Assembly: GCA_030682495.1 (NCBI GenBank)
Contig: JAUXOC010000016.1
Span: forward strand, 1-33,157
Length of the DNA: 33,157 bases
From: Alphaproteobacteria bacterium
GTDB lineage: Bacteria; Pseudomonadota; Alphaproteobacteria; Micavibrionales; UBA2020
Direction of reading: 5' to 3'
In this document: piece after piece, positions 8,318 through 15,151 of the stretch
Numbering within the stretch: position 1 is the first letter of the stretch
Layout: every line of letters begins with the position of its first letter
Notes under the pieces: model-generated
Databases searched by the model: none
Told to the model about the DNA's origin: nothing
What the model saw: only the letters and a program-made list of their open reading frames with translations
Position numbers and translations under genes: made by a program

Positions 8318-9382
8318 TTATTTGCAGGCGCAATCCGGTTTCGGTGCAGCCGGCTTCGGCGCGGGTTTGGGCGCGGCCGGTTTCGGTGCCGGTTTCGGCG
8401 CGGCAGTCACGGTGCGGACGGTTTCTTTTTCCACTGTGTGCACAACCGGGTTCAGGTTGATGGTCACGCCGCCATTGGTATTGGCAGGCGCTGCCGCTGC
8501 AGGGGCAGCTTCGGTTTTGCGGAAAGAACGCGCACCAAAGATGTTCATGACCGAATTCGGTTCTGCATCGCCGTTTTGTTCAATGTAGGTATTGATACGT
8601 TCAACGGCACGTTCCATCGCGGGGGCGGCATAGTTCGGCAGCGCCTTGATGAGCATGTCGATGGCAAAGGTTTCTTTGGACAGGTCGCCATCGGCACGGT
8701 TCCAGACTTCGAACGCGGATTTGACGGCTGCGCACTGTTCAATGTATTCGGCACGCTGGTTGCCGCCGCCAATACCGACGCCGGTAGAACCAAAAACGTT
8801 GACCGCAGCGCTCCAGCCCAGAACGGCAAGGCAGTTGTCAACTGAACCGGCAAGGTTCGGTGCATTGGTGCCGACGAAAGAGCGGAAGCTGTTCACGGTC
8901 GATTGGTTTGGCGCAACATTGATCGGACCGGTCGAACCGCCCTGTGCATGCGAAACCGCGTTGCCGCCTTCGGCGTTCGAGATGGCCGTGCCGCCTTCGC
9001 CGCCCTGGCCACCTTGCCCACCTTGTCCACCTTGTCCACCTTCGGCGTAATTGCTGACTTCGTTGCGGACGTCAACCGGGCCGGTTGTGGCGCTGACCTG
9101 ATTTTGGTTGCCGACATGAACGCCGACACCCACGGTGTTGTTGACACCAACAGTGTTATTGACGCCGACGTTGTTCGTGGCTGTTGCTTTGCCGCCGTTG
9201 GCGGTTTGCTGCTGGCCTTGGTTCTGGCCTTGCTGCTGCGTTTGTTTTTGACCCTGATGCTGGCCCTGATTTTGCGTATTGCCGCCTTCGTTGCGATAGC
9301 CATCGGCATGCGCGGCAGTTGTGAACGCGCCGGAAAGCGCAATAACGGACGTCAGCACGGCCGTGCGAATGGTTTTATTCAT
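8318..9382 (-). CDS. secreted Gln/Asn/Gly-rich repeat protein
   Basis: A 354-residue protein with a clear signal peptide (cleavage likely after AAHA near residue 26). Four regions follow. Residues about 33-63 are Gln/Asn/His-rich (QGQHQGQKQTQQQGQNQGQQ). Then come VGVNNT repeats and GGQ triplets near residue 115-130. A compact domain with three cysteines follows (VDNCLAVLGWSAAVNVFGS, IEQCAAVKSAF, ending NIFGARSF). The C-terminus is a Pro/Ala/Lys tail (APKPAPKPAAPKP) ending in CACK. The tail resembles a periplasm- or wall-spanning linker; the repeats suggest a surface or extracellular polymer role. Neither is proven. AAGG lies 8-10 bases before ATG 9382. No family was recognised. Confidence 0.85.
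   Translation of the reverse strand: MNKTIRTAVLTSVIALSGAFTTAAHADGYRNEGGNTQNQGQHQGQKQTQQQGQNQGQQQTANGGKATATNNVGVNNTVGVNNTVGVGVHVGNQNQVSATTGPVDVRNEVSNYAEGGQGGQGGQGGQGGEGGTAISNAEGGNAVSHAQGGSTGPINVAPNQSTVNSFRSFVGTNAPNLAGSVDNCLAVLGWSAAVNVFGSTGVGIGGGNQRAEYIEQCAAVKSAFEVWNRADGDLSKETFAIDMLIKALPNYAAPAMERAVERINTYIEQNGDAEPNSVMNIFGARSFRKTEAAPAAAAPANTNGGVTINLNPVVHTVEKETVRTVTAAPKPAPKPAAPKPAPKPAAPKPDCACK
9000..9043 (-). repeat. in-frame 9-bp tandem repeat coding Gly-Gly-Gln
   Basis: About five near-identical 9-base units (CCACCTTGT on the plus strand, drifting at the left end) encode repeated GGQ in the secreted protein. As 9 is a multiple of 3, slippage would change repeat number without shifting frame. 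Confidence 0.8.
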
Positions 9383-9473
9383 GATCTATTACCTTGTTTT
9401 GTTTGAAAAAATCGGTGCGCGGCGGCTCTTATCCGGTTATACACACGGCCGCTCGCTGCCCGATTGGCGCTGA

Positions 9474-9502
9474 ACATAACCGAGTCTCTTGGAATATGTC
9501 AA
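9474..9502 (-). promoter_or_regulatory. promoter with AGAGACTCGG spacer element (site 2)
   Basis: Read on the minus strand: TTGACA (9502-9497), then the -10 as TTATGT (9479-9474, 17-base spacer) or TATGTT one base on (18-base spacer). AGAGACTCGG occupies 9489-9480, directly before the -10. It drives the secreted repeat protein starting at 9382 and diverges from site 3, only 24 bases away. Confidence 0.75.
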
Positions 9503-9525
9503 GCTGGATTAAAAGATAATTTCAT

Positions 9526-9554
9526 TTGCATATTACAGAGACTCGGCGTATGTT
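9526..9554 (+). promoter_or_regulatory. promoter with AGAGACTCGG spacer element (site 3)
   Basis: TTGCAT (9526-9531), a 17-base spacer and TATGTT (9549-9554). The spacer contains AGAGACTCGG at 9537-9546. It lies about 60 bases before the ATG at 9613 and shows that the open frame upstream of 9613 is not translated from further left. Confidence 0.72.
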
Positions 9555-9612
9555 TCCGAAAAATAAAAAGCCGGCCTATGTACCGGTATGTGGCAATAGA
9601 GGTTTATCCATT

Positions 9613-11190
9613 ATGACGATTTCCCCCACGGCGGCTTTGCCCGCCGGTCTTTCTGCGGCTGTTTTGACGGTTGAAGATGCTGCCGATCACGATACGCGCG
9701 GCGCGGCTGCAAACGGCCTGCCCAAGCGCAAAAAATTCTGGCTGTCGCGCGCGTTTGCCAAGGTCGCGCCGAAGGTGGCCGATATCGCAGGCCGCGCGGC
9801 TTTTACCAATGCGCTGAAAATCGGCGCGCTCTCCGCTGTTGCCGGTGCGGGTGCATCGGCGGTGGTGAGCGCGGGCGTGGCCGCGCTGGCCGCAGGCGCG
9901 GGCGCCGCGGTTTACAGCTATGGCAAGGATACGTTCAGCGCATGGCACAAAGCGCAGCGCGATCACGACGACAGTTTCCGCTGGGTGGATACCGAACGGC
10001 TGAAGAAAGCGCGCACTGCGCTTTTGTTCGGCGTTGCGGGCGGTGCTTTTGGCGCATGGCTGGCGGGTACGGATACGTTCCAGCACGGGCTTGAACTCGC
10101 CAAGACCTATGGCGGCAAAATGATCGAAAGCGCGCTCGGATTTTTCTCGGGCAATGTGCATGCGTCACCGGCTGTACCTGCCGCAGCGTTTTCTGCCACA
10201 GTGTTTTCTGCTGATGACATTTCCGTGCGGATCGATGCGGCACATGCCGCCGTGGCCGCGCCGCAGGTATCCGAAGACGATATCATCGCACGTATCGATG
10301 CGGCACATGGTCTTTTGGATGCGGAGCGCAGCGCGCTCGAGGTTGTCCCCGCCGAAGAAATCGCCGCGCCTAAAAACGCGCTGGGCAAGCTGTGGGAAGC
10401 CGCGATGACCTCCGATCAGGCCAAGGGTCATTTCATGGCGCAGATGCTGACGGCCGATCCGGATGATCTGTCTTCGGTCACGCCGCAATTCCTCAAAGAC
10501 CGCGCGCATGATGTTTTGCGCCTGACCGATCTGCCGTGGCAAGACCGACTGTCGCTGGCGCGTGAACTGGCCGAAGCGGCAGAGGCGCGCGGCAACCGTC
10601 AGGCCACAGGGTTTTTGCGTGATCTTGCAAAACTCGAAGACGGCACATGGAAGCCGCGCGGGCTGAATATCAGCGGCGACGAAGCCGCGCCCAAAGCGGC
10701 CACCCTCAAAGCCGCTCCGGAAATAAAACCGGATATCTTGCAGCCCGAAATTACGGCTGAAGAAATAATGCCGCAAGAAATCATTGCGCCCGAAATGCCG
10801 ATCAAAACCGTCATCCTTGAAACCGACCCCGTGACGAGTGCGGTCAGCGAGCGTATTGTCGATGCGATCCGGGGCGAAGGCCTTAGGATTGAACCGATGC
10901 CGGATGCCATGACCGAGCCCGTCATGGCCGCACCCGCACGCGCGGCGGTTTGCACCGTCACACTGGCGGGCGATCTGTCGGCGGCGGAGAGTTTCTGTCA
11001 GGTCAGCAAGCCGGTGATGCAGGCGGGGGATTATATCGCCTTCGTTGCCGCCGGAGCGCCGGAGCTGACGGTGAAAACACCGCTGCTGGACGGATCTGTC
11101 GATGTGCCGACGCAGGCTTTTCTGCATGAGAAGCTGATCGGCGATGGCGTCTCCCGTCTGTCGTCAGCGGCAAAACTCGCTCCGCGCTAA
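9613..11190 (+). CDS. Ala-rich membrane protein, unknown function
   Basis: A 525-residue protein with no recognised family. Residues 1-60 are a soluble, basic cytoplasmic-type N-terminus. Residues 68-102 are a long Ala/Gly-rich hydrophobic stretch, and 136-152 a second one (ALLFGVAGGAFGAWLAG). Two copies of a short motif follow, DDISVRIDAAH (201-211) and DDIIARIDAAH (223-232), which look like a binding or docking repeat. Residues 260-360 are helical and charged, a Glu/Pro/Ile-rich linker follows (about 375-420), and a small C-terminal domain ends the protein. ATG 9613 is chosen because AGAGG precedes it and the promoter at 9526-9554 lies in the longer open frame. Shared promoter design with the two minus-strand genes suggests one regulon. 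Confidence 0.8.
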   Translation: MTISPTAALPAGLSAAVLTVEDAADHDTRGAAANGLPKRKKFWLSRAFAKVAPKVADIAGRAAFTNALKIGALSAVAGAGASAVVSAGVAALAAGAGAAVYSYGKDTFSAWHKAQRDHDDSFRWVDTERLKKARTALLFGVAGGAFGAWLAGTDTFQHGLELAKTYGGKMIESALGFFSGNVHASPAVPAAAFSATVFSADDISVRIDAAHAAVAAPQVSEDDIIARIDAAHGLLDAERSALEVVPAEEIAAPKNALGKLWEAAMTSDQAKGHFMAQMLTADPDDLSSVTPQFLKDRAHDVLRLTDLPWQDRLSLARELAEAAEARGNRQATGFLRDLAKLEDGTWKPRGLNISGDEAAPKAATLKAAPEIKPDILQPEITAEEIMPQEIIAPEMPIKTVILETDPVTSAVSERIVDAIRGEGLRIEPMPDAMTEPVMAAPARAAVCTVTLAGDLSAAESFCQVSKPVMQAGDYIAFVAAGAPELTVKTPLLDGSVDVPTQAFLHEKLIGDGVSRLSSAAKLAPR

Positions 11191-11270
11191 AAATACCCCA
11201 CTTTTAGTTTGCATAATGATTGTAATTCTGTTACAAAACCAGATCATTTTCGCAAAGGGGAGGCAGAATC

Positions 11271-11927
11271 ATGCAAAAACATCTTAAAACCGCCGCAAAA
11301 TTCGGGGCCGCCCTCTGTCTGTCCTTTAACTTGGCTGCCTGCACCACCACGGGCGGCAATGCCCCCGCCGCGCAGGCGCCCGACAGCACCGGTCTTACCC
11401 GCGGCGATACGCAGACCCATGGCCTGTCTGTCGTTGGCAGCCCCGCCAGTGATACTCTGCGTTTTTATAATCTGCACACACAGGAACGCGCGACCTTTAC
11501 GCGCCGCGCCGGACAGCCCGTTTCGCAGGAAGCGAACTGGTTCATGCGCGATCACCGCCGCGGCGAACCGGCGCAGATAGATCCGAAACTCCTCGATCTG
11601 CTCGGCGATTTGCAAGATGCCATCACCGCGCGCCATCCCGGCCTGACGGTCGAATATCATGTAATTTCCGGCTACCGCGCCCCCGCCACCAATAACAACC
11701 TGCGCGGCGCGGGCGGCGGACAGGCCGAAAATTCTCTGCATACCACAGGTCAGGCGATCGACATCCGCGTGCCCGGCCTTTCCACGCGTGAACTGCGCGA
11801 TATCGCCACCTGCCTCAAAAAAGGCGGCGTCGGCTATTACGCATCGGATGATTTCGTGCATGTCGATACAGGCAGCGTCCGCTACTGGCCCTCGCGCGAT
11901 TATCTCTCGACGCTGAATTGCCCCTGA
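11271..11927 (+). CDS. DUF882 / YcbK-family (peptidase M15-like) lipoprotein
   Basis: A 218-residue exported protein of the DUF882 family, related to D-Ala-D-Ala carboxypeptidases of the M15 fold and thought to act on peptidoglycan. Zinc-site motifs are present: SGYRAPATN, SLHTTGQAIDIRV (His157, Asp164) and FVHVDTGSVRYW (His197). The N-terminus has a lipobox-like LAAC (Cys24), so it is probably lipid-anchored; most relatives have a Tat or Sec signal instead. GGGGAGG lies 7 bases before ATG 11271. The TTGCAT-17-TACAAA stretch near 11209 could be its promoter but is weak. It converges on the next gene with a 10-base gap. Confidence 0.9.
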   Translation: MQKHLKTAAKFGAALCLSFNLAACTTTGGNAPAAQAPDSTGLTRGDTQTHGLSVVGSPASDTLRFYNLHTQERATFTRRAGQPVSQEANWFMRDHRRGEPAQIDPKLLDLLGDLQDAITARHPGLTVEYHVISGYRAPATNNNLRGAGGGQAENSLHTTGQAIDIRVPGLSTRELRDIATCLKKGGVGYYASDDFVHVDTGSVRYWPSRDYLSTLNCP

Positions 11928-11937
11928 TAAAGAAATT

Positions 11938-13107
11938 CTAGGGTATCGGCGCGTACATAAGTTGTCCCGGTTTTAAAACCTCGTGGCTAATCACGCGCTT
12001 CGTCAGCGGCTTCGCGCGGCATATTTCAGTGAAATGGCTGTTCTCGTATGCGTAAAGGACGCGCTCCGCTGCTTCCAATATAAGCCGCTCCTTGTTGTCC
12101 GTCTCTATTTTCTGGGCTTTGTGGGCGATGTAGGTTTTACCACCGATCACAACGACAGACCAGCCGCCAGTGCGACCGCATTCGACTTCCCCGATCAAAT
12201 CGGCAAGCTTTGCATTCATCTTGGCGTTTTCAGGGCGCTGCGGCAAGGTCAGGTATGTAAAGCCGCAACCGCATCCGCGCCCGCTGGAATAGCTCAAAGT
12301 GAGAACTTCCTCGGCCTTGCCGTCGTTGTCGAGGTCTACGAGCGACCTGCTATCAATATGCGTTTCTTTGGGTAAATCCGCGCCGTAAATTTCCTTTTCG
12401 AGCGCGAAGCTGTCTGGTTTCGTGCTTTCCGGATAGGAGAAGTCGTCGTTTGCGAATTCTTCGCAAACCGCCGCGCGGCTCCAGCCCGTGACCTGCCAGC
12501 CCAAAAGCCGGTTCTCGAACCCGCAAAGAACGTAGGCACCGTCACCCAGCAGGACGCGTAGGTCGCCGCGTCCTTCATTGGAAACAAGCGGGCGTGTGCT
12601 GTAGCTATGCAGAATAACGTCATCACTACCGAAGCCGTATCCGTTTATGTCAGTATTTATAACGTCCCGAAAGAGGAGCTTCCCCGTCGTTTGCTGACTC
12701 AGTTCAGTGATGCGTGTACTACGGCAGGTGCCGGAACCTGTTACGGCTGTATAAAAGCGTGTCTCTTTGCGCGGCGGCTTCTGTGTGAAGTCATGGTAGT
12801 CCACCGGGTAGCATCGTGCCTTGATTTCTCCGGTGTCTCCGCTGATATAGCTGCAATCTACCATGTCCGCGTCAGTGACGGCAGGGAGCAGATCTACGTT
12901 TTGTGCAAAAGACGGGCAATAGCGATCGACGAGCGTTTTGAGATCTCTCCTCTCTTTGTCAGACAGGCGATCAAGCCATACCGGCGCAGTCACTTCTTCG
13001 ATCTGTCCTTCTTCGCCGCCATCGGCGGGCTGCGCACAGGCAGGCACAGATGTAAAGGCCAGAAATAGGCACAGATAAAGAGCGATGTGGCTTGGGTGTA
13101 TTTTCAT
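11938..13107 (-). CDS. exported protein of unknown function, 389 aa
   Basis: It has a signal peptide (MKIHPSHIALYLCLFLAF, then PACAQ), which could be a lipobox-like site. The mature protein is Cys- and Asp-rich. SLVDLDNDGKAEEVLTLSYS resembles an FG-GAP/EF-hand-type calcium motif as found in VCBS and integrin-like repeats, and GRGCGCGFTYL is a Cys cluster. The middle contains GDLRVLLGDGAYVLCGFENR. No family was recognised. Its ATG overlaps the stop of the upstream gene (ATGA), so the two are translationally coupled. Confidence 0.82.
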   Translation of the reverse strand: MKIHPSHIALYLCLFLAFTSVPACAQPADGGEEGQIEEVTAPVWLDRLSDKERRDLKTLVDRYCPSFAQNVDLLPAVTDADMVDCSYISGDTGEIKARCYPVDYHDFTQKPPRKETRFYTAVTGSGTCRSTRITELSQQTTGKLLFRDVINTDINGYGFGSDDVILHSYSTRPLVSNEGRGDLRVLLGDGAYVLCGFENRLLGWQVTGWSRAAVCEEFANDDFSYPESTKPDSFALEKEIYGADLPKETHIDSRSLVDLDNDGKAEEVLTLSYSSGRGCGCGFTYLTLPQRPENAKMNAKLADLIGEVECGRTGGWSVVVIGGKTYIAHKAQKIETDNKERLILEAAERVLYAYENSHFTEICRAKPLTKRVISHEVLKPGQLMYAPIP

Positions 13108-13424
13108 TCCCCGCCCGCCAATATCATCGGCAAACCGACAATGGCCAGCAAGGCGCCGCCCATACTCAGACTGCCCAGCGCACGGGATTCAACGATATGC
13201 ACGCTGCCGCCCATTAACAAAATGCCGAGCGCAAAAAAACCGAACGACCGCCAGAACGAAATCGCGGCGATGTCCTGTGCGCTCAGGCTGAAATGCTGCC
13301 CGCGCTGCGCCGCGGCATCGCGGTCGGCGTGACGGTGCGCAACGGCCTCGCCAATAGACTTGGCAAAGCCCGTCAAAGGCCCCATCAGGCTGCGGTGGCG
13401 ATGTTCATCGTGGTAACTGCCCAT
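13104..13424 (-). CDS. small two-span membrane protein
   Basis: A 106-residue protein. The N-terminus is His/Arg-rich and soluble (MGSYHDEHRHRSLMGPLTGF). Two hydrophobic segments follow (FWRSFGFFALGILLMGGSV and LGSLSMGGALLAIVGLPMIL), with a short acidic end. AGAGG precedes ATG 13424. It is the first gene of a two-gene operon: its TGA overlaps the ATG of the exported protein gene. A TATACT palindrome lies about 30 bases upstream. No function can be inferred. Confidence 0.75.
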   Translation of the reverse strand: MGSYHDEHRHRSLMGPLTGFAKSIGEAVAHRHADRDAAAQRGQHFSLSAQDIAAISFWRSFGFFALGILLMGGSVHIVESRALGSLSMGGALLAIVGLPMILAGGE

Positions 13425-13450
13425 GGCGGCCTCTGTGCGGGTTTATGCCG

Positions 13451-13467
13451 TATACTTTTTTAGTATA
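13451..13467. promoter_or_regulatory. TATACT palindrome, probable -10/operator
   Basis: TATACT and AGTATA form a perfect 6-bp inverted repeat around a T5 spacer. On the minus strand TATACT (13467-13462) is a good -10 for the two-gene operon starting at 13424, although no clear -35 is seen. The symmetry could also be an operator. Confidence 0.45.
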
Positions 13468-13519
13468 GAACAGGTGGCGGGAGGAGGTAAACCGTTCTGC
13501 GCCTGTGCCGCCGCCGTTC

Positions 13520-14827
13520 TTACGGTACGGCAGGCGCGGCAGGTGCGCGTGTGGCGAGTTTGCGCTCCATTTCCGTCCTGATGCCTGCGACGGTCTCGGG
13601 CGCAGGGTTCCACGGCAGATGAAAACCGGCTGATTTTTTGAGTGTCTGATAATCCGCGCCCTGTGCGGCGGTGGGTGTTTTGGCGTTGAAGGCGATATCC
13701 TGCGGCGTCATGCCCTGCGCCACGCCGCGCAGCGCGGCAGAAACTTCCGGCGGCTTCTGCGTGTCAATCATGATCGCGGCAAGGGCTGGATTATCGCTGG
13801 TCAGCCGCGTGAAAAGCGTTTTTTCTGCCGAGGCTTTTTGCGCCGGTGTGATAGTGCCGTGCTGCGTACGCACATCCAGCACATTCAGATAGGCGTCCAG
13901 TTCGCGTGCGCCGAGTCCGCGCGGCAACGTATAATCTTGCGCCACGGCCGGAAAGCCGCCTGCGGCCAGCTGCGTGGCCTGCGGTTCAAAATCCGGATCG
14001 GGTATACGGATTTTCTGCAGATTGCCCGCCGCATCATACGCCATGGCGGTTGCAACAGGTTTGCGTCTGACGTGTTCTGTCGTCGCGGCGGGGTCGTGAC
14101 GGAACAGATAAACCGCAGCGGCAATTTCCTGCGTCAGCGCATCGGGCGGCGCGCCCTGCGGCGTTTGCAGGAATTTTGATGCGTTCGCAAAGGGCGCGGC
14201 GATTTCGGCGGCGGCTTGCTGCGCGGTCAGGGCGGGCTGCCCGTCAAACGTCCAGCCGCTGCCTTGCGGTTTTGCGAAGGTGACGCTTTTGATGTGGATA
14301 TGGCGGTTGTCGTTGATAAAAACTTCGTGCGATGTTTTCAGATGCTGCGCGCCGTCTGCAAGCGACAGCGCCATCCCTTTTTCAAGGTGCAAATCGCCTG
14401 CGGGCACGTGCAGCGTCAAGAGCACGGGGCGTGCGTCTGCAAAACGCGGCGGTAAATCGCCATGTCCCATATCGCGGAGCGCCTGATGAACGCCATAGCC
14501 GAATTCTCCGCCGTGCGCCGCGTGCTGCGCGGCATAATCAGCGGCGGTATCGGGGTGTGGCGTCGCGAAAAGACTGCGCCCGCCATTGCTTTCATCGCTG
14601 CGGGTCAAAAGACGGCTGCCCTTGCGCATGACCTCCTGTACGAAATCGTCGTCAATGTCGCGCCCGGGCAAATGATGCCCGATAACGTCGCGGACACTGT
14701 CCAGCGCCGTGCGCGGTCTGCGCGTAAAGCCGTTTTGCAGCAGCGCGGCCAGATGCCCCTCCGATGTGCCGTGGTACAGCAGCACAGGCGCGTCCCCCGC
14801 CGCTGCGGGTATGTCGATCTTTGTCAT
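13520..14827 (-). CDS. putative ADP-ribosyltransferase-fold protein
   Basis: A 435-residue protein with no signal peptide. The first 185 residues carry the spaced signature of the PARP/diphtheria-toxin-like ART fold: LLYHGTSEGHLAALLQNGF (His19 in strand 1), SLFATPHPDTAADYA (Tyr98) and SHEVFINDNRHIHIKSVTF (Glu168). That would be an H-Y-E triad. The remaining 250 residues are helical, Ala/Pro/Gln-rich and unrecognised. The family assignment is from motif shape only; RNA 2'-phosphotransferase-like and other ART-related folds share the first motif. Translation cannot begin in the longer upstream frame because it runs through tRNA-Val. ATG 14827 has no Shine-Dalgarno but a TATACT six bases upstream, as expected for a leaderless mRNA. 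Confidence 0.72.
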   Translation of the reverse strand: MTKIDIPAAAGDAPVLLYHGTSEGHLAALLQNGFTRRPRTALDSVRDVIGHHLPGRDIDDDFVQEVMRKGSRLLTRSDESNGGRSLFATPHPDTAADYAAQHAAHGGEFGYGVHQALRDMGHGDLPPRFADARPVLLTLHVPAGDLHLEKGMALSLADGAQHLKTSHEVFINDNRHIHIKSVTFAKPQGSGWTFDGQPALTAQQAAAEIAAPFANASKFLQTPQGAPPDALTQEIAAAVYLFRHDPAATTEHVRRKPVATAMAYDAAGNLQKIRIPDPDFEPQATQLAAGGFPAVAQDYTLPRGLGARELDAYLNVLDVRTQHGTITPAQKASAEKTLFTRLTSDNPALAAIMIDTQKPPEVSAALRGVAQGMTPQDIAFNAKTPTAAQGADYQTLKKSAGFHLPWNPAPETVAGIRTEMERKLATRAPAAPAVP

Positions 14828-14833
14828 GGGCAC

Positions 14834-14839
14834 AGTATA
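14834..14839 (-). promoter_or_regulatory. -10 element of a probable leaderless promoter
   Basis: TATACT on the minus strand, six bases (GTGCCC) before ATG 14827. Transcription would start at or next to the A of the ATG. No good -35 is visible, so an activator may be needed. Confidence 0.45.
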
Positions 14840-14919
14840 GCAGCCAAAAGTTAGCAAAAGCTGAGCACAGCCAATGCACCGGTGCGCTGGACTTAAGGCG
14901 ATGTTTTTGTGGGTAAAAA

Positions 14920-14994
14920 TGGTGGACACAACAGGGATTGAACCTGTGACCCCTACCATGTCAAGATAGTGCTCTACCGCTGAGCTATGTGTCC
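14920..14994 (-). tRNA. tRNA-Val (anticodon GAC)
   Basis: A 75-nt cloverleaf with the CCA end encoded. The acceptor GGACACA pairs with TGTGTCC. The D-arm starts TAGCTCAGCGG. The anticodon stem CTATC/GGTAG encloses loop TTGACAT, giving anticodon GAC (Val). The T-arm includes GGTTCAATCCC. A run of T directly follows CCA on the minus strand and can serve as terminator. It sits between two divergent unknown genes. Confidence 0.95.
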
Positions 14995-15113
14995 ACATGC
15001 GATCGGGTCTGATCGGTTGCATTGTTTAGCATAGGCCGCGCGGATTCGGCAAGGGCTATAAAAATCAGACATTTCAGCCCTTTGTTTCCCTGTTTGCGCG
15101 TTTGGGCGGCGGG

Positions 15114-15145
15114 TTAAACTTCGTTTAATCTTTTGCCGTTACAAT
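15114..15145 (+). promoter_or_regulatory. CtrA-type box and leaderless -10
   Basis: A perfect TTAA-N7-TTAA lies at 15114-15128. TACAAT (15140-15145) follows 11 bases later, with ATG another six bases on. There is no separate -35; the box occupies that position (about -38 to -24 from the ATG), which is the arrangement of CtrA-activated promoters in Caulobacter. CtrA binding is inferred. Confidence 0.6.
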
Positions 15146-15151
15146 TCGCTT

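Noticed and set aside
9000-9043. CRISPR-like or noncoding tandem array
   Set aside because: 9-bp in-frame coding repeat within a gene.
9526-9612. Longer N-terminus for the Ala-rich membrane protein
   Set aside because: It contains the promoter at 9526-9554; a ribosome site precedes ATG 9613.
10165-11127. 320-codon minus-strand frame
   Set aside because: Antisense to the membrane protein gene; Arg/Gly/Phe-rich without domains or a ribosome site.
14828-15022. Longer N-terminus for the ART-like protein (start at 15022)
   Set aside because: The extension runs across tRNA-Val and lacks a ribosome site.
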